A stretch of DNA of 64,000 nucleotides from Talinum fruticosum (lineage: Eukaryota > Streptophyta > Magnoliopsida > Caryophyllales > Talinaceae): positions 620,001 to 684,000 of the forward strand of contig JAITYX010000127.1 in assembly GCA_021018815.1 (NCBI GenBank), read 5' to 3'. The notes beneath the pieces were generated by a model that worked only from the letters and a program-made list of their open reading frames with translations, searched no databases and was not told the DNA's origin. Positions 55,540 to 64,000 of the stretch are shown here, one piece after another. Position 1 is the first letter of the stretch; each line of letters starts with the position of its first letter. A program made the position numbers and the translations under genes.

Positions 55540-56047
55540 GACAAAAACGAGGGACAAAAAGTAGCCTAATTACAGCGAGAAAATAAGATAGCGTAAAAGA
55601 AAGGGACCACATAATTAGCCCACGTGAATAGTACAAAATAGTATAATTTTGAGGATACTGATAGCTACAGTAGATATCAACACATTCTTTCTGCATGATG
55701 ATCCTTAAAGATTCCCTTTCTCGCTCTCCCGAAGGTGCCCAAGTATATCCGAGTATAGTTGTAAAGTATATTTGAGTGTAGTTGCAAAATGGTCTAAGCT
55801 CGGAAAACTATGAACTCAAAAAAGACCAACTTAGACTTATTATCTCTCGCACAATTTTAGACTTGTCTGGCCCCTTTACTCTTGTTTGAGGAGGCGGACA
55901 AGTATTTTTGGGTGTTGCCGAAAGTCCCTTGCTACGTGTGTCAAAAGTGATGACCCAACAAGTGGATTCCGAGGACTCGGAATTCTTAGATGGCGCTGGA
56001 TGGTTCTCACTATTAGTCGAGTTTGGGTTGGGGTGCTCTCCCCATCA
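55535..56047 (-). repeat. Gypsy 3' LTR, inner fragment
   Basis: This continues the LTR interrupted at 35695. It is collinear with 60910-61396: GACAAAAAGTAGCCTAATTA, CCCACGTGAATAGTAC and ATTATCTC..GCA blocks. It ends at the TGATGGGGAGAGCACC start (minus strand) beside a polypurine tract. Confidence 0.85.
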
Positions 56048-56240
56048 TCCTCCCCGGCTTGAAAAGAATTTTCCCTCAAATTCTCGAGTGAATAATCTTC
56101 CAAGTAACATGATAAATCAGCAATATTGAAGGTAGCCGAGACAACGATAATCTTCGGGTAAGTTCACTTTGTAAGCGTTGTCATTGATTCTTTCAAGCAC
56201 TTCGAAATGACCATCCGCCCTTTGCATAAGCTTAGACTTG
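55876..56240 (-). pseudogene. Gypsy integrase C-terminus running into the 3' LTR
   Basis: [19 protein letters not shown], then after a shift SCYLEDYSLENLRENSFQAG and EDDGE. The last codons cross the LTR border at 56047. In the LTR a further ~65-codon frame stays open in a shifted frame; its equivalent is open at 63391-63610. Extension of pol into the 3' LTR is known for CRM-type elements. See findings. Confidence 0.55.
56048..56064 (-). other. Gypsy polypurine tract
   Basis: Minus strand TTTTCAAGCCGGGGAGGA directly before the 3' LTR. Confidence 0.75.
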
Positions 56241-57110
56241 CGCTTTGAAGGAAAATGCTCCTTCCTCGGGTGGATCCAAATGAGACCACCTGGCTAAAAA
56301 CCATCTTCCGGTAATTTTTGTTAGCACTAGCCTGGTAGGTCGATTAGCTTGCTCAATTCTAGCATTCACCTTCTCATGTAACTCTTGAATCCGAGTAGCT
56401 CTTTTGATCCCATTAGTGTGAAGCTTTCGAGAAAAATCTCTTGGGGTCGGATCAAGTGGCAACAGAGTGGTTTCATACCATACACAACTCTTAAAAGAGA
56501 AACATTGGTAGTCTTCGTTGGGCGTATGATTGTAAGAAAACTTAACATGTGAAAGAAGTTGATCCAACGACTTAACATTTGACTTGATCAAAGTTCCGAG
56601 TAAGACCTTGGTCTAACCATCTGTCTCGGGGTGGCAAGTTGTCCAGTTTAGTTCCCGACTTCTTCCATAGGGTGACTCAAAATGACTAAGGAACTTTGCA
56701 TCCCTATCTAAGACCATTGTCCTCGGGATCCCATGCAATCTCACCACTTCTTTGAAGTATAGGTCGAGTAACTAGCGTAACATCATTTGTTTTGTTACAA
56801 GCGAGTGAAGTAAGCCATCTTGAAAAACCTATCAGCAATCACCGGAATAGAATCTTTCCCTCTCTAAGTCGATGGTAAACCCGGAATAAAGTCGAGACTT
56901 ACATCCAACCATGGTTGTGTTAGAACAGGTAGTGGAGTGTAAAGTCCTTATGGTAAGGAATGACTATTGGCATATTAGCAAACCACGCATCACTTGATGA
57001 GATCTAGTGCATCCTTATTTATGCTCGGCTAGAAATAATGCTTCTTGAGCATCCGAGCCATATTCTTTTCTTCGAAATGGCCAGCTAGACCTCCAAAATG
57101 TATCTCTATG
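56232..57110 (-). pseudogene. Gypsy integrase
   Basis: The HHCC zinc module is seen at about 56985-57100 (EIHFGGLAGHFEEKN, then CVVC). Next come the core motifs PWLDVSLDFIPGLP (first catalytic Asp, near 56880-56920) and DSIPVIADRFFKMAYF (near 56810-56865). [11 protein letters not shown] (second Asp) is near 56680-56720 and CHPETDGQTK-type sequence near 56610-56640. The C-terminal part (SYNHTPNEDYQ, RIQELHEKVNARIEQ) is open at 56232-56591. Several stops. Confidence 0.85.
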
Positions 57111-57371
57111 GTAATTAACTTTCTCGTGCCACATCTAGATACGCATAATCGATACCCTTAAATCAGTATACTCCTTGGATTTGAAAGTCTCCTTTAGGTC
57201 AAGATCTACATTCTTGGTATAGAGTTCCAAAATCCTTATCATCCACATACAAACACTTCATATGTACCAAATCGAAAACACAAGTTTCTAACTAAAACAA
57301 GAGTAAGTACCTCCTTGATAGATCATCGATGCCCTACACTTCGCATGACGTGAGTTCAACTTGTGTTTGCC

Positions 57372-57704
57372 CTAAATATATTTAATAGCTTTGTGATATG
57401 AGTGAGGAATAAACTCCTTAGCGACTAAGTAATGACTCCAATAACCGAATGATAGCATAGAATTCCTTGTCATAAGTAGAGTATCTTCGTTTTGTATCAC
57501 ATAGCTTCTCGATAAGAAGGCAATAGGACGACTTTCTTGAGTTAGGACTCCACTAATGCCCACACCCGAGGCATCGCACTCAACTTCAAAGATTTTATCA
57601 TAACTTGGCAAGGCTAAGAGAGGAGCTCGAGTCGGCTTTTCCTTGATAGCTTCAAAAGACTTCGAGCCTAAGGTATTCAAATAAAAGTAATCGTTTCTAA
57701 ACAC
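57372..57704 (-). pseudogene. Gypsy RNase H
   Basis: APLLALPSYDKIFEVECDAS, GVLTQESRPIAFLSRS and YWSHYLVAKEFIPHSYHKAI are the standard Gypsy RNase H blocks with the first catalytic Asp in CDAS. The expected HSDH..L reads HSYHKA, losing a conserved Asp. It is one open frame of 110 codons. Confidence 0.85.
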
Positions 57705-57709
57705 CTCGG

Positions 57710-58440
57710 TTGTAGGAGTAGTGATGGTGTTAAAGTCTTTGATGAATCTCCTATAAAAAGATGTAAGCCAATGAAAGCTTCACACATCATATATGTTTTT
57801 AGCAGTAGGACATGATAGAATAACCTTTAATTTGCTCTCATCCACTTTAACTCCTTGAGCTGAAACAACATAACCCGTAAAGGTGATTTATAAGCTAAAG
57901 AATGAGCACTTCTTCAAATTCCCATACAACTTCTCTTTCTCCGGAAGTTGAACAACTTGTCCGAAGTGGTCAAAATGCTCTTCCTCATTCTGACTATGGA
58001 TCATAAGGTCATCAAAGTAGACCATAACAAACTTCCCAATTAATGCTCGAAAACCTAATTCATTAAACGCATGAAAGTACTCGGAGCATTAGTCAAATCA
58101 AAGTGCATAGCAAGCCAATCATATAATCCTCCTTTAGTTTTAAAAGCAGTTTTCCATTTATCTCCTTCTCTGTTTCGAATATGATAACATCCACTTCGAG
58201 GTAAATCATAGAAAACATCCGAGAACCATGAAGTTCATCCAATATATCTTCCAGTTGTGGTATAGGATGCCGGTATTTGATTGTAATTTTGTTGATGGGT
58301 CGATCTGTCTATACACATTCTCATGGTACCAGTCCTTCTTTGGCACTAAAGATGCTGGCACCGTACACGGGCTCGGACGTTCTCTCACATGACCTTTAGA
58401 CACCAACTCCTCAACCTGTCTCTGCACTTCGAGGTTTCTT
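57710..58440 (-). pseudogene. Gypsy reverse transcriptase
   Basis: MQRQVEELVSKGHVRERPSP and CTVPASLVPKKDW (58345-58427) start the domain. The active site is intact as VYFDDLMIHSQNEEEHFDHF at about 57965-58030, YFDD being the YxDD box. Between them the palm is partly readable, with frame changes near 58330 and 58200. Confidence 0.87.
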
Positions 58441-58979
58441 TAGTGTTCATTCTATATAGGTTGGCTTGTTTGGAAAAATAGATCTTGGGATAAGGTTTAT
58501 GTGGTGCTGGATGTTTCTTTTGGGTGGCAAACCATGTGGTATCTTCTCGGGAAAACACATGAGTATATTGAGTAATCAGTGCTTTGGCTAAGGGGTCTCT
58601 GAGTTTTCAGGACTCAATCTCATTCCGATCCGGAAGAATCAAATCTTTGAGGGGTTTGAGTTCATGATGCATAGATTGCAAATAAGTTTCCCTAGGGTCG
58701 AAATAACTCAAGATGACTTGGATGTCTAAGGGGTTTGGTTTTTGGCATTTGTTAGGGATCAAGTGGGGCTAGGGTTATCTTTTTGCCATCTTTGATAAAG
58801 GTTTAGGTGTTTTTGAACCCATCATGAATAACTCTACGGTCAAACAACGAAGGTCTAGCTAAAAGTAAATGACATGCATCCATAGGTATAACATCACACG
58901 AAATCTCATCAACATATGATTTCCCAATATTGAAGGATATCAAACAACAAGAATTAATTCTAAGGCACTTACCTTGACT

Positions 58980-59300
58980 TAGCTACCGAATACTATAGGG
59001 GCGAGGGTGCAACTCGGTTTGTAATGACAGCTTCTCAACCATGCTCGGTGAAGCAACATTAGTGCACCTTCCTCCATCAATGATGATTGAGCACACCTTC
59101 CCATTTATCATTCCCCTTGTGTTGAACATATTATCTCTCCGAGCCTCTCTTGGATCCTTATATCCGCTTAAGGACATGATCAAAACCAATTCTCCTTCAT
59201 CGACCTCTTTAATAATTTCTTCCATACATTCAAGCAAGACATAGTTGTCTTTTAGACTCATCTTCTTCCATGAGTGTCTCATCACTCTCAATGATAGTGA
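58980..59300 (-). pseudogene. Gypsy protease
   Basis: GYKDPREARRDNMFNTRGM and VCSIIIDGGRCTNVASPSMV match the retropepsin-like domain between gag and RT in this group. The active site normally reads IDGGSCTNVAS here, so only Ser to Arg is changed. Open for 102 codons. Confidence 0.8.
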
Positions 59301-59309
59301 CTACATTTC

Positions 59310-60314
59310 GGTTAGGACACTTAGAAGCAAAGTGTCCGAAACCTTGACACTTAAAACACTTGTGGTTCACATTAAACCCAAGTAAAGGGGTTGTTCTTAG
59401 GTTGAGTCCGAGCAGCAGCAGTAGGTTTGGACATAGAACTAGGCTTGGGAAAAACGGACTTGTATTGAGATCGAGGGTCGAAAAACTCTTATCAAACTAA
59501 GTAGGCCTTGATGGTTGAGTTTTGGGACCTCTCTCTTGAAGGTTCCGATCTTCCTTTGTTGCTCCATTTTACGTACTAGAAGACAAACTTCATCAAAGGT
59601 TGAGTACTATTGGAGCTCTACCACATTAGCATTCCTCGGATCAAGTCCTCCCGTGTACGTGGCTATGGTCTAATCCTCAAACTTTTGCAAAGCACACTTA
59701 ATCATCAACCTTTCGAACTCCTTGGAATACGGCTCCACACTCATTGAGCCTTATTGCAAGTTATACAACTTCGAGTAGTTTTATTGGATTTATGTAGGGG
59801 CGTAAATCAGGATTTCATCTTAGACCTTATTTTCTCCTAACTCCTTATCTTGGGTTTCCTTTGAAAACGCGCTTCTTCACCGGATTTTCGCACCGGGTTA
59901 AGGGAAAACCCGTGAGCTTGTTAGCGATAAGCTTAACCTTCTTCTCATCCTTCACTTCTTTGTTGAAGATCCTTTTAACTGTTTACAACTAGTCCAAAAA
60001 CTCATTTGGGTTATGGTGGCCCTCAAACTTTGGGATTTTTACTTTGAAATGCGAGTTCGGGCAAGGTGAGTGATGCCTTATTCCTCTCCTCGGCTCTCAC
60101 TCACTAGAAGAAGCAAATGGGTTGCTATCTTCTTCACCATCCCCGTGTAAGTGGGTATAAGGTGGTGAGCTTGGAGGTGACTCCTATATATCTCGCCGTT
60201 TTTCATCATCATATCTCCCAATTGCTTTCTCGGATAGATGTTTTGAGCACACAACTTATCATAGTTGGTCATGAGCATTTCAAAATGCTCTTCTAATGGT
60301 ATACTTCCACTCAT
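59310..60314 (-). pseudogene. Gypsy gag
   Basis: The ATG at 60314 starts MSGSIPLEEHFEMLMTNYDK, with a coiled-coil-like N-terminus. The capsid part is scattered over frames. An intact zinc knuckle, CFKCQGFGHFASKC, is encoded at about 59322-59363, followed by PNRNVVTI. It would package element RNA. Confidence 0.8.
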
Positions 60315-60406
60315 CTTCGGTTTATGGGTTGTTTGTGAACTAATGTGTTTTGGCTAAAACGATTGTGTTTGGGGTTAAGGAAACACAGCCTAGGAAAGGC
60401 TCTAAA

Positions 60407-60420
60407 GCTCTTATACCAAA
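60407..60420 (-). other. Gypsy primer binding site (iMet type)
   Basis: The minus strand reads TTTGGTATAAGAGC, close to the initiator tRNA-Met complement (TGGTATCAGAGC, one mismatch), two bases inside the right LTR. Confidence 0.75.
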
Positions 60421-60422
60421 AT

Positions 60423-61396
60423 TGATGTGCCAAGATGATAGGCTACACCGATCCTGAAACCGAGTATTAAGATGCACAATTCGAAGGACTCGAAAATGAT
60501 AATAAAGTAGTAAAATCCTAAGAAATTAATTAATCACTTAATGAAAAATGATTAAATAGGTAAGACCAACACGAGATAGAAAAGGAACAAGATAAACTAG
60601 AAATATCCAAGGATACGAGTCACATCAAATAAAACTAGGGCACTAATCACACTTAGAGATACAGTCACACCACTCTAAGTATAATTAGACTCTTCGGACA
60701 CAACCTAATTAAGCCATTAATTAGACAAGAAAAAGAGAATTTTAGGGTTAAAAGGAGCTTAGCTCAACTTTACTTAGCGTATAGCCAATAATCAAAATCT
60801 TGTTGTTTCTTGCAAGTGAAAGCCTATGCATATTTATATGACCTTTAAGCTAGGTTACATCACTATAATCCAAGGGTTATAAATCCCCTTTAACAATCAA
60901 AAGGCTATGATGTATTCAACAAAAATAAAGGATAAAAACAAGGACAAAAAGTAGCCTAATTATCGTAGAAAAGAGGGGACCGAGAGAATAAGCCCACGTG
61001 AATAGTACATAATAGTGCAATTATAAGGATTGTGACACCGAAGTCGATATCATAACATTCACTCTACATTATGATCCTTAAAGTTTCCCTTTCTAGCTCG
61101 CCAACGGAGCCCAAGTAGATCCGAGTGTAGGCTGCAAAAAGGTTTGAGCTTAGAAGAATGTGAACTCGGAAAACACCAACTTAGACTTATTATCTCCGCA
61201 TAACTTTAGACTTGTCCGGCCCTTTGCTCCTGTTTGATGAGGTAGACAAGTATATCTAGGTGTTGCCAAAACTCCCTTACTCGCGCATCTCAAAATATTA
61301 GACCTAGTAGTGGATTATGAGGACTCATAATTCTAAAATGGCGTTGGTCGTTTCTCCCTCTCGGTTAGAGTTTGGCTTCGTGTGCTCTCCCTATCA
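60423..61396 (-). repeat. Gypsy 5' LTR (right)
   Basis: 974 bp, TGATAGGGAGAGCAC to TTGGCACATCA on the minus strand. It is uninterrupted and serves as the empty-site reference for the Copia insertion in the other LTR. Confidence 0.87.
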
Positions 61397-61669
61397 CCAA
61401 AGAGTCCAGAAATTCAATTCGTTACCAAATCTAGAGGACATACACTAATGGGTCCACAATAGACTTAAGAAGCTCCAAAAGAAAAAGAAGTTGTTACGAG
61501 AGGAAGACCTAATCCTAAAACAGACTTAAAAAACTTAAAGCCGATATCTTCATCTCGTAACACATATTTGCTTCCCAAAAGCATAGGCATGCCTTAATTG
61601 ATGCACATAGCAAAATTAAGGTCTTTCCTAAAACTATGCTTAAGGAAGTAGTAGGATTGGTCAATAACG
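61397..61669 (+). pseudogene. Tat-type gag-protease region, left part
   Basis: In the frame ending at 61669 it reads ALIDAHSKIKVFPKTMLKEV and VGLVNN, the stretch ahead of the protease in plant Tat-group Gypsy elements. Sequence before about 61585 is less clear, with stops. It continues after the CACTA insertion at 63137 as GESITFNKEDLP. Confidence 0.65.
61667..61669. repeat. CACTA target duplication ACG, left
   Basis: It matches 63134-63136; 3-bp duplications are the rule for CACTA elements. Confidence 0.8.
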
Positions 61670-63133
61670 CACTACTAGAAAATTGCCATACAGCGATGGA
61701 AACAGCGTCGGAAAAACGTTATTTAGCGACGGAAAAATTTCGTCACTAATTCTTACGTCGCTAAAAATCGGTGACGGAATTGTAGAACTCCAGTCGCTAT
61801 TTCATTGTCAATTTTTTAAAAAAATTAACAATTTTGTGTATTTTTGAGTGCTTAATACAAAAATCTAGAACGAAATACATATCCAAATAATCCGGCAGCA
61901 GTAACAACATCAAATTCAACTTCAATTCAAACAAAAAAATCATATACAAACACAAAAGTCATAAATAATCCAACTTCAATTCACCAACATCCATAAAAAC
62001 TAATTTAAAAAAAAAAAAGACTATTACATTATGTACAAACACAAGTTATGTTCTTCATCTTCCTTTTCCTCTTCTTCTTCCTCTTTCTCATTATCTTCAC
62101 CCTCTACCTCATTTTCATTCCAACCATGCCTATCAAACTAATTTATATAAAATCCGAAATTTTATAGCAAACAAAGTAAATTATATATAAATACAACCAA
62201 CAATGAGGGAGGATGGAGAAAGCATACCTACAAGAGGTAAAAGGTGGTTAGTTGGTGACGTGTACGACGGTGGTGGTGGCGGTGGCGGCGGCGAATGACG
62301 ATTGTAGACGATTACAAAAGGAGGAAAGGTTTTCAGCCTCTTTCTCTCTCACACTCTCACTTCTCTGTAATTCTCAATCTATCTCTCCTTATGGTTTGCC
62401 GAGCCTCGTTGAAGTCGGGATCTTATTTCCAACATAACGACGAATCGGCGACTGACTATTTAAAAACACTTAGTTAGCGACGGAATCGGTTTACCGCTAA
62501 TTAAAAAATTTTAAAATTTTAAAACTGTGGAAAATTTAATAGCCCGTCAATGTAAAAGTTTTCAAATTTTAAAATCTACCTCATTTCAAAAATTTTATAT
62601 ATTTGAAAAATAAAAATAGGCGGAAAATTTAAAGTTTGAAAATTTTGGATTTACTGACGGAAAATTCCGTCGCTAATTTAAATTTGAAAAATTTTATATT
62701 TTTTCAAATTAAAATAGGCGGCAAATTTAAAATTTTAAAAATTTTCAATTAGTGACGAAATTAGCGACAAACTGATTCCGTAGCTAATAGAAAAAATTAA
62801 AAGTTAGATTTAGCAATGAAATTAACGACGAGAATAATTCCGTCGCTAATAAAAAAAATAAAAAATTAGATTTAGTGACGGAATCGGTGACGGACTGATT
62901 CCGTCGCTAAATAAAAAAGTTTAAAAAATTGTTAAAAAATTATTTCGAAATCCGTCACTAATTTTTCCATTTTCGTCGTTAAGTCGGTCGTTAATGAGTA
63001 AAATAGCGACGGAATTTTGTTCCAGTCGCTAGTTGAGTTTTATCCGACAAATGTAAGTTTTTGTTGCTAGTTAGCGACGGACTCGTATTCCATCGGTAGT
63101 TTACTGTTGCTATATAACGTTTTTGTAGTAGTG
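61670..63133. mobile_element. non-autonomous CACTA (En/Spm) element
   Basis: The ends are CACTACTAGAAAATTG and, reversed, CACTACTACAAAAACG, flanked by ACG. The length is 1464 bp. Subterminal regions hold many copies of TTAGCGACGGAAT-type repeats in both orientations (61700-61800 and 62470-63110). The centre (62040-62420) has an acidic-rich frame on the minus strand (EVEGEDNEKEEEEE) and a GGT/GGC microsatellite at about 62267-62292. No transposase is present, so it needs an autonomous partner. Confidence 0.9.
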
Positions 63134-63136
63134 ACG
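63134..63136. repeat. CACTA target duplication ACG, right
   Basis: It pairs with 61667-61669. Confidence 0.8.
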
Positions 63137-63390
63137 GGGTGAAAGCATCACGTTCAACAAGGAGGACCTACCGAAGAAGGCATGGCACACAACAATGCCC
63201 TTAACTTAACGGTAACTTGTATTAACAAGTTTATCCCTCTAACCTTAGTGGACAATGGATCTGCTGTAAATGTCCGCCCTTGGAGGACCGCCAAAAGGTT
63301 AAGCATTAGAAAGCAAGAACTCTCTAAACAAATTCTTCTAGCCTATGATAACTCCGGAAGAATAGTTTTAGGAATGGTGGCTCTTCTAAT
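63137..63390 (+). pseudogene. Tat-type protease, right part
   Basis: GESITFNKEDLP is followed by a one-base shift and then GMAHNNALNLTVTCINKF and PLTLVDNGSAVNVRPWRTAK. This is the Tat/Ogre aspartic protease with active site VDNGSAVNV (usual D(N)GSSLNV). It ends near 63390, where a Gypsy LTR fragment begins, so RT and the rest are missing. Confidence 0.75.
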
Positions 63391-63835
63391 TTGATAAGGA
63401 GAACACCCCAAGCCAAACTCGATCGATAGTGAAAACCAGCCAGCACTATCTAAGAATTCCGAGCCCTCGGAATCCACTACCGAGTCCTCAAAATCCAGAT
63501 CTTGGGTCTTCACTCTTGACACATGCAACAAGGGAGTTTTTGCAACACTTAAAAATACTTGTTTGCCTCTCGAGATAAGAGTAAAGGGGCCGGACAAGGC
63601 TGTCGATATTTAGAGATAATAAGTCTAAGTCGTTCTTTTCGAGTTATCGATTCTTGAGCTCGGATCATTTTGCGAGTACTCTCATATGTACTTGGTCTTC
63701 ATGAGGCAGAGTTAGAAAGAGAAACTTTAAGGATGAGAATCTAGAGAGAATGTGTTGATATCAACTGCAATTGTCACCATCCTCGGAATTGTATTATTTT
63801 GTACTATTGATGTAAGCTGATTTTGTGGCGTCCTC
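63391..63835 (+). repeat. Gypsy LTR fragment, plus orientation
   Basis: It is homologous to the reverse complement of 55640-56045 and 61000-61390: AACACCCCAAGCCAAACTCG, CCGAGTCCTCAAAATCC, AGAGTAAAGGGGCCGGACAA, GAATGTGTTGATATC. It starts inside the LTR start region and stops near 63835. A frame of about 70 codons is open at 63391-63610. Confidence 0.78.
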
Positions 63836-64000
63836 CTTTTCAGAGTGCTCGGATTTAACTCCCCTTAGACTCTCTAGAATTGTAAAAATGCCACTAATTT
63901 AATCGATGGTAATCGTCGCCACTAAGCTAGTAATTAGGTAAAAAAATGCCACTTCGGAGGTTAAAGTGACTTGCTGAGGCCGGTAAAAACCCGAGCAACC
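63836..64000. other. unassigned end of window
   Basis: I see no similarity to other parts of the window and no coding signal in these last 165 bases. Confidence 0.4.

Larger units (their letters stand above)
56048..60422 (-). mobile_element. Ty3/Gypsy internal region (chromovirus-like)
   Basis: The order on the minus strand is primer site, gag with CCHC knuckle, protease, RT, RNase H, integrase, polypurine tract, which is the Ty3/Gypsy order. Motifs resemble the CRM/Reina/Galadriel group; no chromodomain is visible, so the lineage is uncertain. Many stops make it non-coding. Together with the LTRs it forms an element of about 6.2 kb before the Copia insertion. Confidence 0.9.

Noticed and set aside
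59041..59244. Plus-strand frame opposite the Gypsy protease
   Set aside because: It is the complement of a clear retropepsin domain on the minus strand.
62252..62477. Small protein genes inside the CACTA element
   Set aside because: Two overlapping plus-strand frames of about 60 codons in Ser/Leu-rich sequence with no family resemblance; a chance frame is more likely.

Overview
The window is plant nuclear DNA made almost entirely of transposable elements. The evidence is plant-type LINE, Copia, Gypsy and CACTA lineages, primer sites complementary to plant initiator-Met and Arg tRNAs, and a plant mitochondrial atp1 fragment. I found no intact host gene, tRNA, rRNA or CRISPR array. The species cannot be named from the sequence; a large, repeat-rich flowering-plant genome fits best.

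Layout. 1-260: degenerate short tandem repeat. About 672-4920 (+): decayed L1-type LINE with a poly-A tail. 4.93-8.6 kb: AT-rich non-coding DNA, probably LTR/leader sequence, with an ATT-rich low-complexity tract. 8.6-28.85 kb: remains of Tat/Ogre-like Gypsy elements, seen as LTR pieces, tRNA-Arg primer sites, leaders full of roughly 55-bp tandem repeats, and a gag without pol. Nested in these are an old Copia element (9.88-16.46 kb), a DNA transposon with ~79-bp inverted ends carrying gene-like fragments (20189-21706), and a mitochondrial atp1-containing patch (about 23.54-24.15 kb). 28.85-34.92 kb (+): a second Copia element cut off at its 3' end and joined to a Gypsy RT scrap and a CACTA end.

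35.5-61.4 kb (-): a Ty3/Gypsy element (LTRs, PBS, PPT, gag-pro-RT-RH-IN). Its 3' LTR was hit by a tandem pair of Copia elements arranged LTR-internal-LTR-internal-LTR (35696-55534, minus strand) and flanked by one CAAAG target duplication. The two internal regions are 7616 and 7617 bp. Each encodes gag, protease, integrase, RT and RNase H, followed by an extra same-sense reading frame that seems to have its own TATA box and leader. 61.4-64 kb: Tat-type protease sequence interrupted by a 1464-bp non-autonomous CACTA element with an ACG duplication, then another Gypsy LTR fragment in plus orientation.

The best leads are the tandem Copia with a single duplication, the extra ORF with its own apparent promoter, the split atp1 patch, the gene-carrying DNA transposon, and a systematic pattern of CHG-context discrepancies between the near-identical Copia copies. 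The last looks like a base-calling or polishing artefact, and it means many apparent frameshifts at 28-56 kb should not be trusted.
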